DNA of 9,963 nt from Bordetella parapertussis (lineage in GTDB: Bacteria > Pseudomonadota > Gammaproteobacteria > Burkholderiales > SG8-39): NCBI GenBank assembly GCA_945869935.1, contig CAMBSA010000036.1:1-9963 (forward strand), written 5' to 3'. Each line of letters begins with the position of its first letter. Within the stretch, counting starts at the first letter, position 1. The translations under genes and the position numbers were made by a program. Below, piece by piece: positions 1 to 6,635 of the stretch. The notes below the pieces were generated by a model. The model saw nothing but the letters and a program-made list of their open reading frames with translations. It made no database searches and was not told the origin of the DNA.

Positions 1-2142
1 GGCGGCTGTCTTGAGCAGGTTGAACGAGATGTTCGCCGCGTCCAGCGTCGGCATGATCAGCAGGTTCGCCTCGCCCTTCAGACGGGTGCGCGGCAATGTC
101 GCCATTCTAAGTTCTGCAGACAACGCGGCGTCACCGTGCATTTCCCCGTCGATCTCGAGTTCGGGCGCGCGTTCGGCGATCAACTCAAGCGCCTGGCGCA
201 TCTTCTGGGCAGACGGCGAATCGCTGGTGCCAAACGAGGAATGCGACAACAAGGCCACCTTGGGCACGATGCCGAAACGGCGCACTTCTTCGGCCGCGAG
301 CAGCGCCATTTCGGCGATTTGCTCCGCACTCGGGTCGAGATTGACGTAGGTGTCGCAGATGAACACCGTCCGTTTTGGCAGCATCAGAACGTTCATCGCA
401 TAGTAGTTCCGCGCTCCGGCACGCCGTCCGATCACCTGGTCCACGAACTGCAGATGCAGACCGTAGGTTCCGAAGGTGCCGCAGATCATCCCGTCCGCAT
501 GCCCTTTATGCAGCATCATCGCGCCTATAAGGGTGTGGCGTCGCCGCATCTCGATTTGCGCATACTGGATGGATACGCCGCGCCGTTCGGTCAGGCGGTG
601 GTATTCCTCCCAGTAGCTGCGATAGCGCTCGTCCCATTCGGGATTGACGAGCTCGAAATCCACGCCGGGTTTGATACGCAGACCATAGCGCTCGATCCTG
701 CGCGCCACAACCGCCGGCCGGCCGATTACGATCGGACGTGCCAATCCATCGTCAACCACGCCCTGAACTGCGCGAAGCACCCGCTCATCCTCGCCTTCCG
801 CATACACCACCCGGCGTTTTGGCCCGAGCTTGGCGGCCGTGAACAGCGGCTTCATGATGAGCCCGGAGTGATACACGAACTGCTGCAGCGAGTCGCGGTA
901 GGCGTCGAAATCGGTGATCGGCCGTGTGGCCACGCCGGAATCGATCGCTGCCTTCGCGACCGCTGGCGCAATCTCGACGATGAGCCGCGGATCAAACGGC
1001 TTCGGAATCAGGTACTCGGGGCCAAACTTGAGATTGGTCTCGCCGTAGGCCGCGGTCACTACCTCGGACTGTTCCGCCATAGCAAGACCGGCAATCGCCC
1101 GCACTGCGGCGAGTTTCATTGCCTCGTTGATCTGGGTGGCTCCCACGTCCAGCGCCCCACGGAAAATGAACGGAAAGCAGAGGACATTGTTGACCTGGTT
1201 CGGATAGTCGGAGCGGCCGGTGGCGATCACCGCATCGGAACGGACCGCCTTGACTTCGTCGGGGCGAATCTCGGGCGTCGGATTGGCAAGCGCGAGGATC
1301 AGCGGCTTCGAAGCCATCACCTTGACCATCTCACCCTTGAGAACTCCGCCCGCGGACAGCCCAAGGAAAACGTCCGCACCCTCGATAATGTCGGCGAGCT
1401 TGCGCGCGTCGGTTTTCCGGGCGTAGCGGACCTTGTTCTCGTCCATCAATTCGGTGCGTCCCTGCCAGACCACGCCGGCCAAGTCGAAAACCCAGACGTT
1501 GTCCATCGAAAGCCCGAGGGATACCAGCAGGTCTAGACACGCGAGCGCCGCGGCGCCGGCGCCGGAGCAGACGAGTTTCACCTTGGTGATGTCCTTGCCC
1601 ACCACCCGTAGTCCGTTGAGAACAGCAGCCCCCACGATGATGGCGGTACCGTGCTGGTCGTCGTGAAAAACCGGGATCTTCAGCCGCTCCCGAAGCTTGC
1701 GTTCGACGTAGAAACATTCGGGTGCTTTTATGTCCTCGAGGTTGATGCCCCCGAACGTGGGCTCGAGCGCCGCGACGATATCGACCAGCTTGTCCGGGTC
1801 GAGTTCATTCAATTCGATATCGAAGCAGTCGATGCCGGCGAACTTCTTGAAAAGGACCGCCTTGCCTTCCATCACCGGCTTCGCCGCAAGCGGACCGATC
1901 GCGCCAAGTCCAAGTACCGCCGTCCCGTTGGTGACCACCGCGATCAGGTTGCCGCGTGACGTGAGATTGCGTGCTTCCATCGGGTCGCGCACGATCTCTT
2001 CGCACGCAAACGCAACACCGGGTGAATAGGCAAGCGAGAGGTCACGCTGGTTGACCATGCCCTTGGTGGGCGCGATCGCCAGTTTTCCCGGTCGGGGAAG
2101 TCGGTGGTAGTCGAGTGCTGCTTGCTTGAGTGAATCATCCAT
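1..2142 (-). CDS. maeB: NADP-dependent malic enzyme, MaeB type with C-terminal phosphotransacetylase-like domain (3' end missing)
   Basis: Catalyses oxidative decarboxylation of malate to pyruvate with NAD(P)+ reduction in the cytoplasm, linking the TCA cycle to pyruvate and NADPH supply. 714 codons are visible and the frame is still open at position 1; E. coli MaeB is about 759 residues, so roughly 45 are missing. The malic domain covers about residues 1-420: SLAYSPGVA with catalytic Tyr39, catalytic Lys94 in [10 protein letters not shown], metal ligands Glu136/Asp137 (LEDI) and Asp162 (FHDDQHGT), a nucleotide-binding loop SGAGAAA (193-199) and ANPTPE (286-291). The rest matches the Pta/acetyl-phosphotransferase fold ([11 protein letters not shown] from 448; [13 protein letters not shown] around 633-645). 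In hybrid malic enzymes this domain is considered regulatory, binding acetyl-CoA, rather than catalytic. ATG 2142 is the start: it gives the family N-terminus ([14 protein letters not shown]) and has a modest GGGGAC Shine-Dalgarno; no nearby in-frame ATG exists upstream. Confidence 0.96.
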   Translation of the reverse strand, partial: MDDSLKQAALDYHRLPRPGKLAIAPTKGMVNQRDLSLAYSPGVAFACEEIVRDPMEARNLTSRGNLIAVVTNGTAVLGLGAIGPLAAKPVMEGKAVLFKKFAGIDCFDIELNELDPDKLVDIVAALEPTFGGINLEDIKAPECFYVERKLRERLKIPVFHDDQHGTAIIVGAAVLNGLRVVGKDITKVKLVCSGAGAAALACLDLLVSLGLSMDNVWVFDLAGVVWQGRTELMDENKVRYARKTDARKLADIIEGADVFLGLSAGGVLKGEMVKVMASKPLILALANPTPEIRPDEVKAVRSDAVIATGRSDYPNQVNNVLCFPFIFRGALDVGATQINEAMKLAAVRAIAGLAMAEQSEVVTAAYGETNLKFGPEYLIPKPFDPRLIVEIAPAVAKAAIDSGVATRPITDFDAYRDSLQQFVYHSGLIMKPLFTAAKLGPKRRVVYAEGEDERVLRAVQGVVDDGLARPIVIGRPAVVARRIERYGLRIKPGVDFELVNPEWDERYRSYWEEYHRLTERRGVSIQYAQIEMRRRHTLIGAMMLHKGHADGMICGTFGTYGLHLQFVDQVIGRRAGARNYYAMNVLMLPKRTVFICDTYVNLDPSAEQIAEMALLAAEEVRRFGIVPKVALLSHSSFGTSDSPSAQKMRQALELIAERAPELEIDGEMHGDAALSAELRMATLPRTRLKGEANLLIMPTLDAANISFNLLKTAA

Positions 2143-2225
2143 TGACGGGTCCCCGGCATGTTGCGAACGCCCTGACCGTCCGTCCCAATTACAGGAGGGG
2201 AGGGATCGATGCGGCGATCCGAAGG

Positions 2226-2254
2226 ATTATAGTCGACCGCCCTTGCACATTCCC
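2226..2254 (-). promoter_or_regulatory. Candidate maeB promoter (perfect -10)
   Basis: A perfect TATAAT lies on the minus strand at 2231-2226, 84 bp before the maeB ATG. No good TTGACA-like -35 sits 16-18 bp upstream (GGGAAT at 2254-2249 is poor), so activation or a degenerate -35 would be needed. A 6-bp inverted repeat GGATCG/CGATCC (2203-2220) overlaps the expected start point near 2219 and could be an operator or a 5' transcript hairpin. On the plus strand the same gap offers only a weak TATGAT (2262-2267) for the aminotransferase. Confidence 0.4.
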
Positions 2255-2356
2255 GCGTCGGTATGATGCACAAGATTCCTCGCATATCCGAGTTCCGGTC
2301 AGGTATTGCCGATACGCGGCCCCATTGAAACTCTGCCCAAGCCTCCCCTGCACGCA

Positions 2357-3529
2357 ATGACGACGACCTACTCCTTTTCCGACCGGATGCGCGAAATCGC
2401 GCCGTTTCGCGTGATGGAGGTGGTCGAACGCGCGAGACAACTCGAAGCCGAAGGGAAGTCGATTATCCATATGGAAATTGGCCAGCCCGATTTCGGCGCA
2501 CCGCGGCAGGTGGTCGACGCGGCGGTTCGCGCTCTTCAAACCTTGCCGCTCGGATACACGACCACCCCCGGCATTCCAGAGCTTCGCGACGCGATTTCCG
2601 GCTGGTATTCGCAGCGTTTCGGGGTGAACGTCCCGAGAGAGAGAATAGCGGTTACGGTCGGCGCGTCCGGCGCGTTTCTCGCTGCGCTGGGTGCAATGGT
2701 CAATCCGGGGGACGAAGTCCTGATGGCAGATCCCTGCTACCCATGTAATCGCCATTTCGTGCGGATGTTCGAAGGCAAGGCGCGCCTGATTCCTGTCGAT
2801 GACCGGCAAGGCTATCAACCGTCCGCGGCGGATATCGCGCGACACTGGAGTCCTGCAACGCGCGGCGTGCTCATCGCATCACCATCCAATCCGACCGGCA
2901 CGTCGATAGACCGCACGGCCTTGCAGGCCATCCACTCGTACGCAAAAGCGCGCGGCGCGTACCTGTTAGTCGATGAGATCTACCAGGGTCTGAGTTACAC
3001 GGATGACGCCTACACCGCGCTGGAATTGAGTGACGATGTCATTGTGATCAATAGCTTCTCCAAGTATTTCTGCATGACAGGATGGCGCCTCGGCTGGATC
3101 ATCGCACCCGCGGCGCTGATGCGACAGGTGGAAAAACTCGCACAAAGCATGGTCATCTGCCCGCCGGCCCCCGCACAATTCGGCGCATTGGCGTGCTTTG
3201 AACCGGAGACTATTGCAACACTTGAAGACAGAAGACAGGAATTCCGCAGACGGCGCGACTTCCTGGTTCCCGCACTCAAGTCCCTGGGATTCAAGGTCCC
3301 GGTCACCCCCGACGGCGCGTTCTATGTCTACGCCGATTGCTCATCGTTTTCCAGCGACAGTTCGAACTTCGGGGCCCAACTGCTGGAATCTGCGGGGGTG
3401 GCAACCGCGCCAGGGTGCGACTTCGGCGACTACCGTGCCAGCGAACACATCCGATTCGCCTACACGCGTTCAATGCAGGAACTCGAACTCGGCGTCAGCC
3501 GCCTGCAGAAATTTCTACGCGCCGGCTAA
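2357..3529 (+). CDS. PLP-dependent aminotransferase, class I/II (aspartate aminotransferase fold)
   Basis: Soluble fold-type I transaminase of 390 residues, the usual length for the family; the amino acid substrate cannot be named from sequence. Visible landmarks: N-terminal substrate segment HMEIGQPDFGAP (38-49), glycine-rich VGASGAF (101-107) for cofactor phosphate binding, SPSNPTG (175-181) with the conserved Asn, VDEIYQGL (205-212) with the Asp that pairs with the pyridine nitrogen, Schiff-base Lys236 in NSFSKYFCMTGWRLGW, and Arg366 (HIRFAYT), which binds the substrate carboxylate. The ATG at 2357 is chosen because it gives the typical N-terminus ahead of the MREIAPFRVMEV segment; a TTG 51 bases upstream would add an unconserved proline-rich tail and has no usable ribosome site. 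The Shine-Dalgarno of the chosen start is also weak. The gene is divergent from maeB and converges on the transglycosylase gene 18 bp beyond its stop. Confidence 0.93.
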   Translation: MTTTYSFSDRMREIAPFRVMEVVERARQLEAEGKSIIHMEIGQPDFGAPRQVVDAAVRALQTLPLGYTTTPGIPELRDAISGWYSQRFGVNVPRERIAVTVGASGAFLAALGAMVNPGDEVLMADPCYPCNRHFVRMFEGKARLIPVDDRQGYQPSAADIARHWSPATRGVLIASPSNPTGTSIDRTALQAIHSYAKARGAYLLVDEIYQGLSYTDDAYTALELSDDVIVINSFSKYFCMTGWRLGWIIAPAALMRQVEKLAQSMVICPPAPAQFGALACFEPETIATLEDRRQEFRRRRDFLVPALKSLGFKVPVTPDGAFYVYADCSSFSSDSSNFGAQLLESAGVATAPGCDFGDYRASEHIRFAYTRSMQELELGVSRLQKFLRAG

Positions 3530-3547
3530 GGCGCTACAAATCCGCGT

Positions 3548-4243
3548 TCAGGCCGCGGCCGGCTTCGTCGCAGTCAGGCGTTCGAACCGCAATAAGGCCT
3601 GCCGCATACGTTCCTTTTCCGCCATGACCTTCTGGGCGTAGGTGCCCGTCGAGTCCGACATCGCGCCGGCGTAGGTCTGGAGTCCCGACTCGACGCTACC
3701 TGTACGACGGATGTACTCCTTGAGGATTCGCGCACCTACAAGAATGTTCGTCATGGGATCAAGCAGCGCCTGTTCGCCCGCGCTCACGTCGAACTTGTCC
3801 TGATGGTGCTTGGGGATCACCTGCATCAAACCCTTGGCGCCCATCACACTCTCAGCGATCGGATTGAGCCCGGATTCGATCCCCATGACCGCGAGAATGA
3901 TCAATGGATCCAGACCCACGCGCTGCCCCACAACGTAAGCCGCACCTACCAAAGGTTCCGCTGCATCGAGCGCCACTTTGTAGCGACGCGAAAGATATGA
4001 AGCGAGGGCACGATACCTCGGGTCTTCCGAATAGATGACCGGTTCAAAAAACGCCAGGCCGTCATACCGAATCTGCCCAAACGCTGTTGAGCGATTGTCA
4101 GATGAAGCCACCCACGAGCGCCCCATCTGTACTGCGATGAGAATCACCGCGGCCAGTCCGACAAGTGCGAGTCCGTGGTGCAACATAGATACGAAAGATG
4201 AAAACCGGACAGTCAAACCACGCTTCAGGGCGGATGCGTTCAT
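3548..4243 (-). CDS. Membrane-anchored lytic transglycosylase (SLT domain)
   Basis: Peptidoglycan lyase of 231 residues, expected in the periplasm and tethered to the inner membrane, cleaving the MurNAc-GlcNAc bond to form 1,6-anhydro ends. A hydrophobic segment at about residues 22-40 follows a short basic N-terminus and lacks a lipobox, so a signal anchor is likelier than a lipoprotein signal. The SLT domain covers about 95-200: catalytic Glu123 in MGIESGLNP, then GAKGLMQVIP (135-144) and a C-terminal YAGA (191-194) in the place of the usual YNAG/YNGS. The last 30 residues are probably helical. ATG 4243 has an excellent AGGAGG (4255-4250) 6 nt away. The gene overlaps nothing; its stop is 18 bp from that of the convergent aminotransferase with no clear terminator between them. 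A structural role versus a role in turnover cannot be told from the sequence. Confidence 0.93.
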   Translation of the reverse strand: MNASALKRGLTVRFSSFVSMLHHGLALVGLAAVILIAVQMGRSWVASSDNRSTAFGQIRYDGLAFFEPVIYSEDPRYRALASYLSRRYKVALDAAEPLVGAAYVVGQRVGLDPLIILAVMGIESGLNPIAESVMGAKGLMQVIPKHHQDKFDVSAGEQALLDPMTNILVGARILKEYIRRTGSVESGLQTYAGAMSDSTGTYAQKVMAEKERMRQALLRFERLTATKPAAA

Positions 4244-4249
4244 TGCATG

Positions 4250-4255
4250 CCTCCT
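4250..4255 (-). promoter_or_regulatory. Ribosome binding site of the lytic transglycosylase gene
   Basis: Perfect AGGAGG on the minus strand, 6 nt before ATG 4243. A second ATG at 4248 sits only 1 nt from it, in another frame, and reads ATG CAA TGA, so it can be dismissed as a start. Confidence 0.8.
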
Positions 4256-4427
4256 ATTTGTAACCCGGGAAGGGTCGCAAGAATTTAAGTCTCTCCAGCG
4301 TCGAGGAAAAACTTAACTCATTGATTTATTGCGTTTTTGGCAGATCAAGCGCGCAAGTAGCGCGATCTAGGCCGACCGCTGCCGACTGTGTCGATACGAT
4401 CGTACTCTGACGATCACCGATGCCGGA

Positions 4428-4443
4428 CCCCGATGACACGGGG
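4428..4443. repeat. Small GC hairpin CCCCG-N6-CGGGG
   Basis: A 5-bp perfect inverted repeat (4428-4432 with 4439-4443) and 6-nt loop. If the promoter at 4461-4489 is right, it would sit about 10 nt from the 5' end of the transglycosylase transcript and could stabilise it. No U-run follows on either strand, so it does not look like an intrinsic terminator. Confidence 0.4.
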
Positions 4444-4460
4444 ATTATGTAATTGAATGC

Positions 4461-4489
4461 ATTATAACCTGAAAACGCAGTTTAATTAA
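4461..4489 (-). promoter_or_regulatory. Candidate sigma-70 promoter for the lytic transglycosylase gene
   Basis: Perfect minus-strand TATAAT at 4466-4461, with TTAATT at 4489-4484 as a weak -35 (3 of 6 matches) across a 17-bp spacer. It is embedded in the most AT-rich patch of an otherwise GC-rich window. The start would fall near 4454, giving a leader of about 210 nt before ATG 4243. The leader length and the weak -35 keep confidence modest. Confidence 0.42.
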
Positions 4490-4582
4490 TAAGTTACAGC
4501 ACGTCAAGCTGCGATACCGAAGTGCCGATCATCAGATTTATATTGCGACGCAGCATAGCACGACCAGGGAGGGCCAGAAAAA

Positions 4583-4641
4583 CCCGGCTTGCCCAACCGA
4601 ACGCCTGATAAACTACGCAGGCCTTCGGTAGCCAAGCCGGG
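4583..4641. repeat. Long imperfect hairpin A, possible intergenic palindromic repeat
   Basis: The outer arms CCCGGCTTG (4583-4591) and CAAGCCGGG (4633-4641) are perfectly complementary. Inside them ACCGAACGCCTG (4596-4607) pairs with CAGGCCTTCGGT (4618-4629) with a single mismatch, leaving a 10-nt loop (4608-4617). The two stem segments are separated by a small internal loop. It lies outside any supported gene and has no U-tract. It shares its inner left arm with the neighbouring hairpin B. Confidence 0.7.
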
Positions 4642-4656
4642 GGTGCCATTCTCTAC

Positions 4657-4710
4657 CGAACGTCTGCGGATCAACTCATGTGTGAGCATGAGTTGTCCGC
4701 AGTTCGTTCG
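4657..4710. repeat. Long imperfect hairpin B next to the histone-like gene stop
   Basis: Pairing is CAACTCATG (4672-4680) with CATGAGTTG (4687-4695) around a 6-nt loop, then CTGCGGA (4664-4670) with TCCGCAG (4696-4702) across one bulged T, then CGAACG (4657-4662) with CGTTCG (4705-4710) after a 1x2 internal loop. This gives 22 base pairs in a 54-nt element. Its right edge is 8 nt beyond the stop codon of the histone-like gene, so in that transcript it would form a strong 3' stem-loop. There is no run of U after it, so it is not a textbook intrinsic terminator but could block 3' exonucleases. Confidence 0.75.
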
Positions 4711-4718
4711 ACACCCGC

Positions 4719-5066
4719 TTAGGGCCTTGAGCCCGTCGGAAACGGCCAAGCGGCTGCCGGATTTAGCGCAGTCCTTGCGCCAGACGTCGCTGCGGCGGAC
4801 GGGGCCGAAGCCACCGAGGTCATCGCAGTTGCCGCCGATTTTGCAGCTGGCTTCGCCTTTTTCTTCTTGGCCGGTTTCCGCGCAGCTTTTTTGGCTGCTT
4901 TCTTTTTCTTCGCGGGTTTCTTGGCTGCCTTTTTCTTGGCAGCTTTTTTCTTTACTGCTGTCTTCTTTGCGGCTTTCTTTTTTGCTGCTGCTTTCTTCTT
5001 CTTTTTTTTGGCCGGTTTTTTAGCTGCTTTTTTAGCCGCTTTTTTCGCTTTTTTCTTGGTCGCCAT
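4719..5066 (-). CDS. Histone H1-like lysine/alanine-rich DNA-binding protein
   Basis: A 115-residue protein. Residues 1-76 are almost entirely Lys and Ala with scattered Pro (KKAAKK and KPAKK blocks), the composition of bacterial H1-like proteins such as the C-terminal-domain mimics of betaproteobacteria and Chlamydia. Such proteins bind DNA electrostatically and help compact the nucleoid; binding itself is inferred here. The last 39 residues change character: an Ala/Ser/Thr linker, then LNPAAAWPFPTGSRP, a hydrophobic-aromatic end unlike the tail of eukaryotic H1 and probably a conserved family signature. The ATG at 5066 is preferred because it gives MATKKK and has GGAG 9 nt upstream; frames beginning at 5084 or 5081 would place that GGAG inside the gene. 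The gene starts 60 bp after DUF2442 and may have its own promoter or be read through from nrdAB. The coding strand carries an A8 run within K20-K25. Confidence 0.9.
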   Translation of the reverse strand: MATKKKAKKAAKKAAKKPAKKKKKKAAAKKKAAKKTAVKKKAAKKKAAKKPAKKKKAAKKAARKPAKKKKAKPAAKSAATAMTSVASAPSAAATSGARTALNPAAAWPFPTGSRP

Positions 5067-5103
5067 GGTATTTATCTCCATCAAGGTTAAAGGAACTACT
5101 CAC

Positions 5104-5122
5104 AAAACCGCCCATAAAGGCG
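5104..5122 (-). terminator. Weak hairpin plus short T run after DUF2442
   Basis: On the minus strand, five bases after the DUF2442 stop, CGCC-N6-GGCG (5122-5109) is followed by GTTTTG. The stem is only 4 bp and the T run only four, so at best this attenuates read-through into the histone-like gene. Confidence 0.22.
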
Positions 5123-5126
5123 CGGG

Positions 5127-5411
5127 CTATCCAACCGCCGGAGCGAACTCCGACAGGCCGAATCCCATGCTTCGACTTGCAAGCAAATCCTGGTGAAGGA
5201 TGTCCGGATCAAAGCGAATTCCGCCACTCCCGACAACCGTCGACAAGTCGGGGTTGACTGACGCCCGACAAAATTGATTGATATCCCGCCAATCTTCGAA
5301 TGCACCGATCTCGAGCAAATTCCCGAGAAAAATACTAGCCTCAAGCCCGTCAACAAACCGGATCCAAAGCCGATAGTCCGTTGAAGCCTTGCAATCGGTG
5401 ACGCGATGCAC
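5127..5411 (-). CDS. DUF2442 family protein, function unknown
   Basis: A small 94-residue protein with the full DUF2442 pattern: HRVTDCKAS at the N-terminus, RLWIRFVDGLEASIFLGNLL (14-33), a GAFEDWRD segment (36-43), VNPDLSTV (52-59) and IRFDPDILHQDL (65-76). The usual W in the Wp-N-G turn is replaced (VVGSGGIRFDPD). The biochemical role of this family is not established; members are often found beside DUF4160 proteins and are suspected to form small two-gene modules, but no partner is present here. The start is GTG 5411, supported by AAGGAGG at 5422-5416 only 4 nt away and by the family's short N-terminus. It begins 37 bp after nrdB on the same strand, so cotranscription with nrdAB is likely. 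The last 15 residues extend past the domain. Confidence 0.85.
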   Translation of the reverse strand: MHRVTDCKASTDYRLWIRFVDGLEASIFLGNLLEIGAFEDWRDINQFCRASVNPDLSTVVGSGGIRFDPDILHQDLLASRSMGFGLSEFAPAVG

Positions 5412-5415
5412 TGCC

Positions 5416-5422
5416 CCTCCTT
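5416..5422 (-). promoter_or_regulatory. Ribosome binding site deciding the GTG start of DUF2442
   Basis: AAGGAGG on the minus strand ends 4 nt before GTG 5411. It is the strongest Shine-Dalgarno in this gap, which supports a non-ATG start and independent translation rather than coupling to nrdB. Confidence 0.7.
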
Positions 5423-5448
5423 ACTGGACAATTCGGCGCGAGTACGGG

Positions 5449-6591
5449 TCAATCCCAACTGAGAGCGCCTCCGGTCTGGTACTCGATGACGCGGGTTTCG
5501 AAGAAATTGCGTTCTTTCTTGAGATCCACCATCTCACTCATCCACGGGAACGGATTGGTCGCTCCAGGAAACAACGGTTCGATACCAATCTGCTGACTAC
5601 GTCGATTGGCGACAAACCGGAGATATTCCTTGAACATCGACGCGTTCAGCCCGAGCACACCGCGCGGCATGGTGTCCTCCGCATATCGATACTCAAGTTC
5701 AACCGCCTTCTTGAACAGCTCCTGGATTTCGTCACGGAATTCCGAAGTCCAAAGATGCGGATTCTCCAGTTTGATCTGGTTGACGAGGTCAATGCCGAAG
5801 TTACAGTGCATCGACTCGTCCCGGAGTATGTACATGTACTGCTCCGCTGCGCCGGTCATCTTGTTCTGTCGGCCAAGCGCGAGAATCTGGGCAAAACCAA
5901 CATAGAAAAAAAGCCCTTCCATCAGGCACGAGAACACGATCAGACTTTTCAGTAATTTCTGATCGTTCACTGGAGTTCCGGTCTTGAACGACGGATCCGT
6001 CAGAGTATCGATGAACGGGATAAGGAACTCATCCTTGTCCCGTATGGATGACACCTCGTGATACGCGTTGAAAACCTCGCCTTCATCAAGGTCAAGGCTC
6101 TCGACTATGTATTGATACGCGTGAGTGTGAATCGCCTCTTCAAAAGCCTGCCGCAGAAGATACTGACGGCACTCTGGCGCGGATATATGGCGGTAAGTAC
6201 CTAGAACAATATTGTTCGCCGCGAGCGAATCAGCAGTCACGAAAAAGCCGAGATTCCGCTTGATGAGTCGCCGCTCGTCATCTGTCAGACCGTTCGGATC
6301 TTTCCACAGGGCAATGTCGCGGGTCATGTTTATTTCCTGCGGCATCCAGTGATTCGCGCACGCCGAAATATACTTTTCCCAAGCCCAGTTGTACTTGAAC
6401 GGGACGAGTTGGTTCACATCCGTGCCACCGTTGATGATCCGCTTGTCTTCCGCCTTGATTCTGCGTCCGGTTCCAGGGGGGGCAGGTCGGGCCACGACCG
6501 CTACAGGTGAAGCCGGAACATATCCGGTCGCCGGTGGCATTCCCAGACTGGGGGCGGACTTCACACCGAGATCATCATCAAACGAAAGCAT
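5449..6591 (-). CDS. nrdB: Ribonucleoside-diphosphate reductase, beta (radical) subunit, class Ia
   Basis: Houses the diiron-tyrosyl radical cofactor that starts catalysis in NrdA, making dNDPs from NDPs in the cytoplasm. The protein has 380 residues, with a variable Pro/Ala-rich N-terminal extension (about 1-45) before the ferritin-like helical core. Metal ligands are all present: Asp121 ([12 protein letters not shown]), Glu152 and His155 (FEEAIHTH), Glu225 (LMEGLFF), Glu259 and His262 (RDESMH). The radical Tyr159 sits 7 residues after Glu152, as Tyr122 follows Glu115 in E. coli. The overall sequence resembles the Chlamydia-type R2, but Asp121 and Tyr159 replace the Glu and Phe of the Mn/Fe class Ic enzyme. 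The C-terminus [15 protein letters not shown] is the NrdA-docking tail. ATG 6591 has GGAGG (6605-6601) 9 nt upstream. It follows nrdA by 44 bp in an operon. Confidence 0.97.
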   Translation of the reverse strand: MLSFDDDLGVKSAPSLGMPPATGYVPASPVAVVARPAPPGTGRRIKAEDKRIINGGTDVNQLVPFKYNWAWEKYISACANHWMPQEINMTRDIALWKDPNGLTDDERRLIKRNLGFFVTADSLAANNIVLGTYRHISAPECRQYLLRQAFEEAIHTHAYQYIVESLDLDEGEVFNAYHEVSSIRDKDEFLIPFIDTLTDPSFKTGTPVNDQKLLKSLIVFSCLMEGLFFYVGFAQILALGRQNKMTGAAEQYMYILRDESMHCNFGIDLVNQIKLENPHLWTSEFRDEIQELFKKAVELEYRYAEDTMPRGVLGLNASMFKEYLRFVANRRSQQIGIEPLFPGATNPFPWMSEMVDLKKERNFFETRVIEYQTGGALSWD

Positions 6592-6635
6592 TCCCTAGTT
6601 CCTCCGCATTTTCTTATTATTTGGTTCTGCGAATA

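Larger units (their letters stand above)
4244..4718. other. 475-bp intergenic region without a supported gene
   Basis: Lies between the 5' end of the transglycosylase gene and the 3' end of the histone-like gene. From left to right it holds the transglycosylase leader, a small GC hairpin (4428-4443), an AT-rich patch (about 4444-4498) with a minus-strand promoter-like sequence, a featureless stretch to about 4580, and two long imperfect hairpins (4583-4641, 4657-4710). A minus-strand reading frame crosses the right half (4504-4749), but it has no family resemblance and its sequence is dominated by the hairpins. No tRNA cloverleaf or other known RNA was recognised. Confidence 0.7.

Noticed and set aside
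136..1536. Long plus-strand open frame (466 codons) antisense to maeB
   Set aside because: The minus strand encodes a complete, highly conserved malic enzyme over the same bases; the plus frame shows no family pattern and is a GC-codon-bias shadow.
2193..2232. AGGAGG followed by ATG and a seven-codon frame (MRRSEGL) on the plus strand, as a leader peptide for the aminotransferase
   Set aside because: A promoter would have to lie in the maeB 5' end, the stop is about 125 bp before the aminotransferase start, and the purine run is explained equally well by chance.
3530..3547. Bidirectional terminator between the convergent aminotransferase and transglycosylase genes
   Set aside because: Only 18 bp separate the stops and they contain no stem-loop or T run.
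4583..4710. Integron attC site or CRISPR repeat
   Set aside because: GCCCAAC at 4591-4597 resembles an inverse core site, but no matching GTTRRRY lies at the other end, and no integrase or cassette is present; there are no regularly spaced repeats with spacers.
4504..4749. Minus-strand 81-codon frame between the histone-like and transglycosylase genes
   Set aside because: It overlaps the end of the histone-like gene in another frame, runs through both hairpins, has no ribosome site and resembles no protein family.
4589..5196. Plus-strand frames over the histone-like gene, one Phe/Ala/Leu-rich and seemingly membrane-like
   Set aside because: They are the reverse complement of AAG/AAA/GCC codons of the Lys/Ala-rich protein; the hydrophobic look is an artefact.
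5389..5955. Plus-strand frame of 188 codons across the nrdB 3' end
   Set aside because: Antisense to the conserved C-terminal half of NrdB and without family resemblance.
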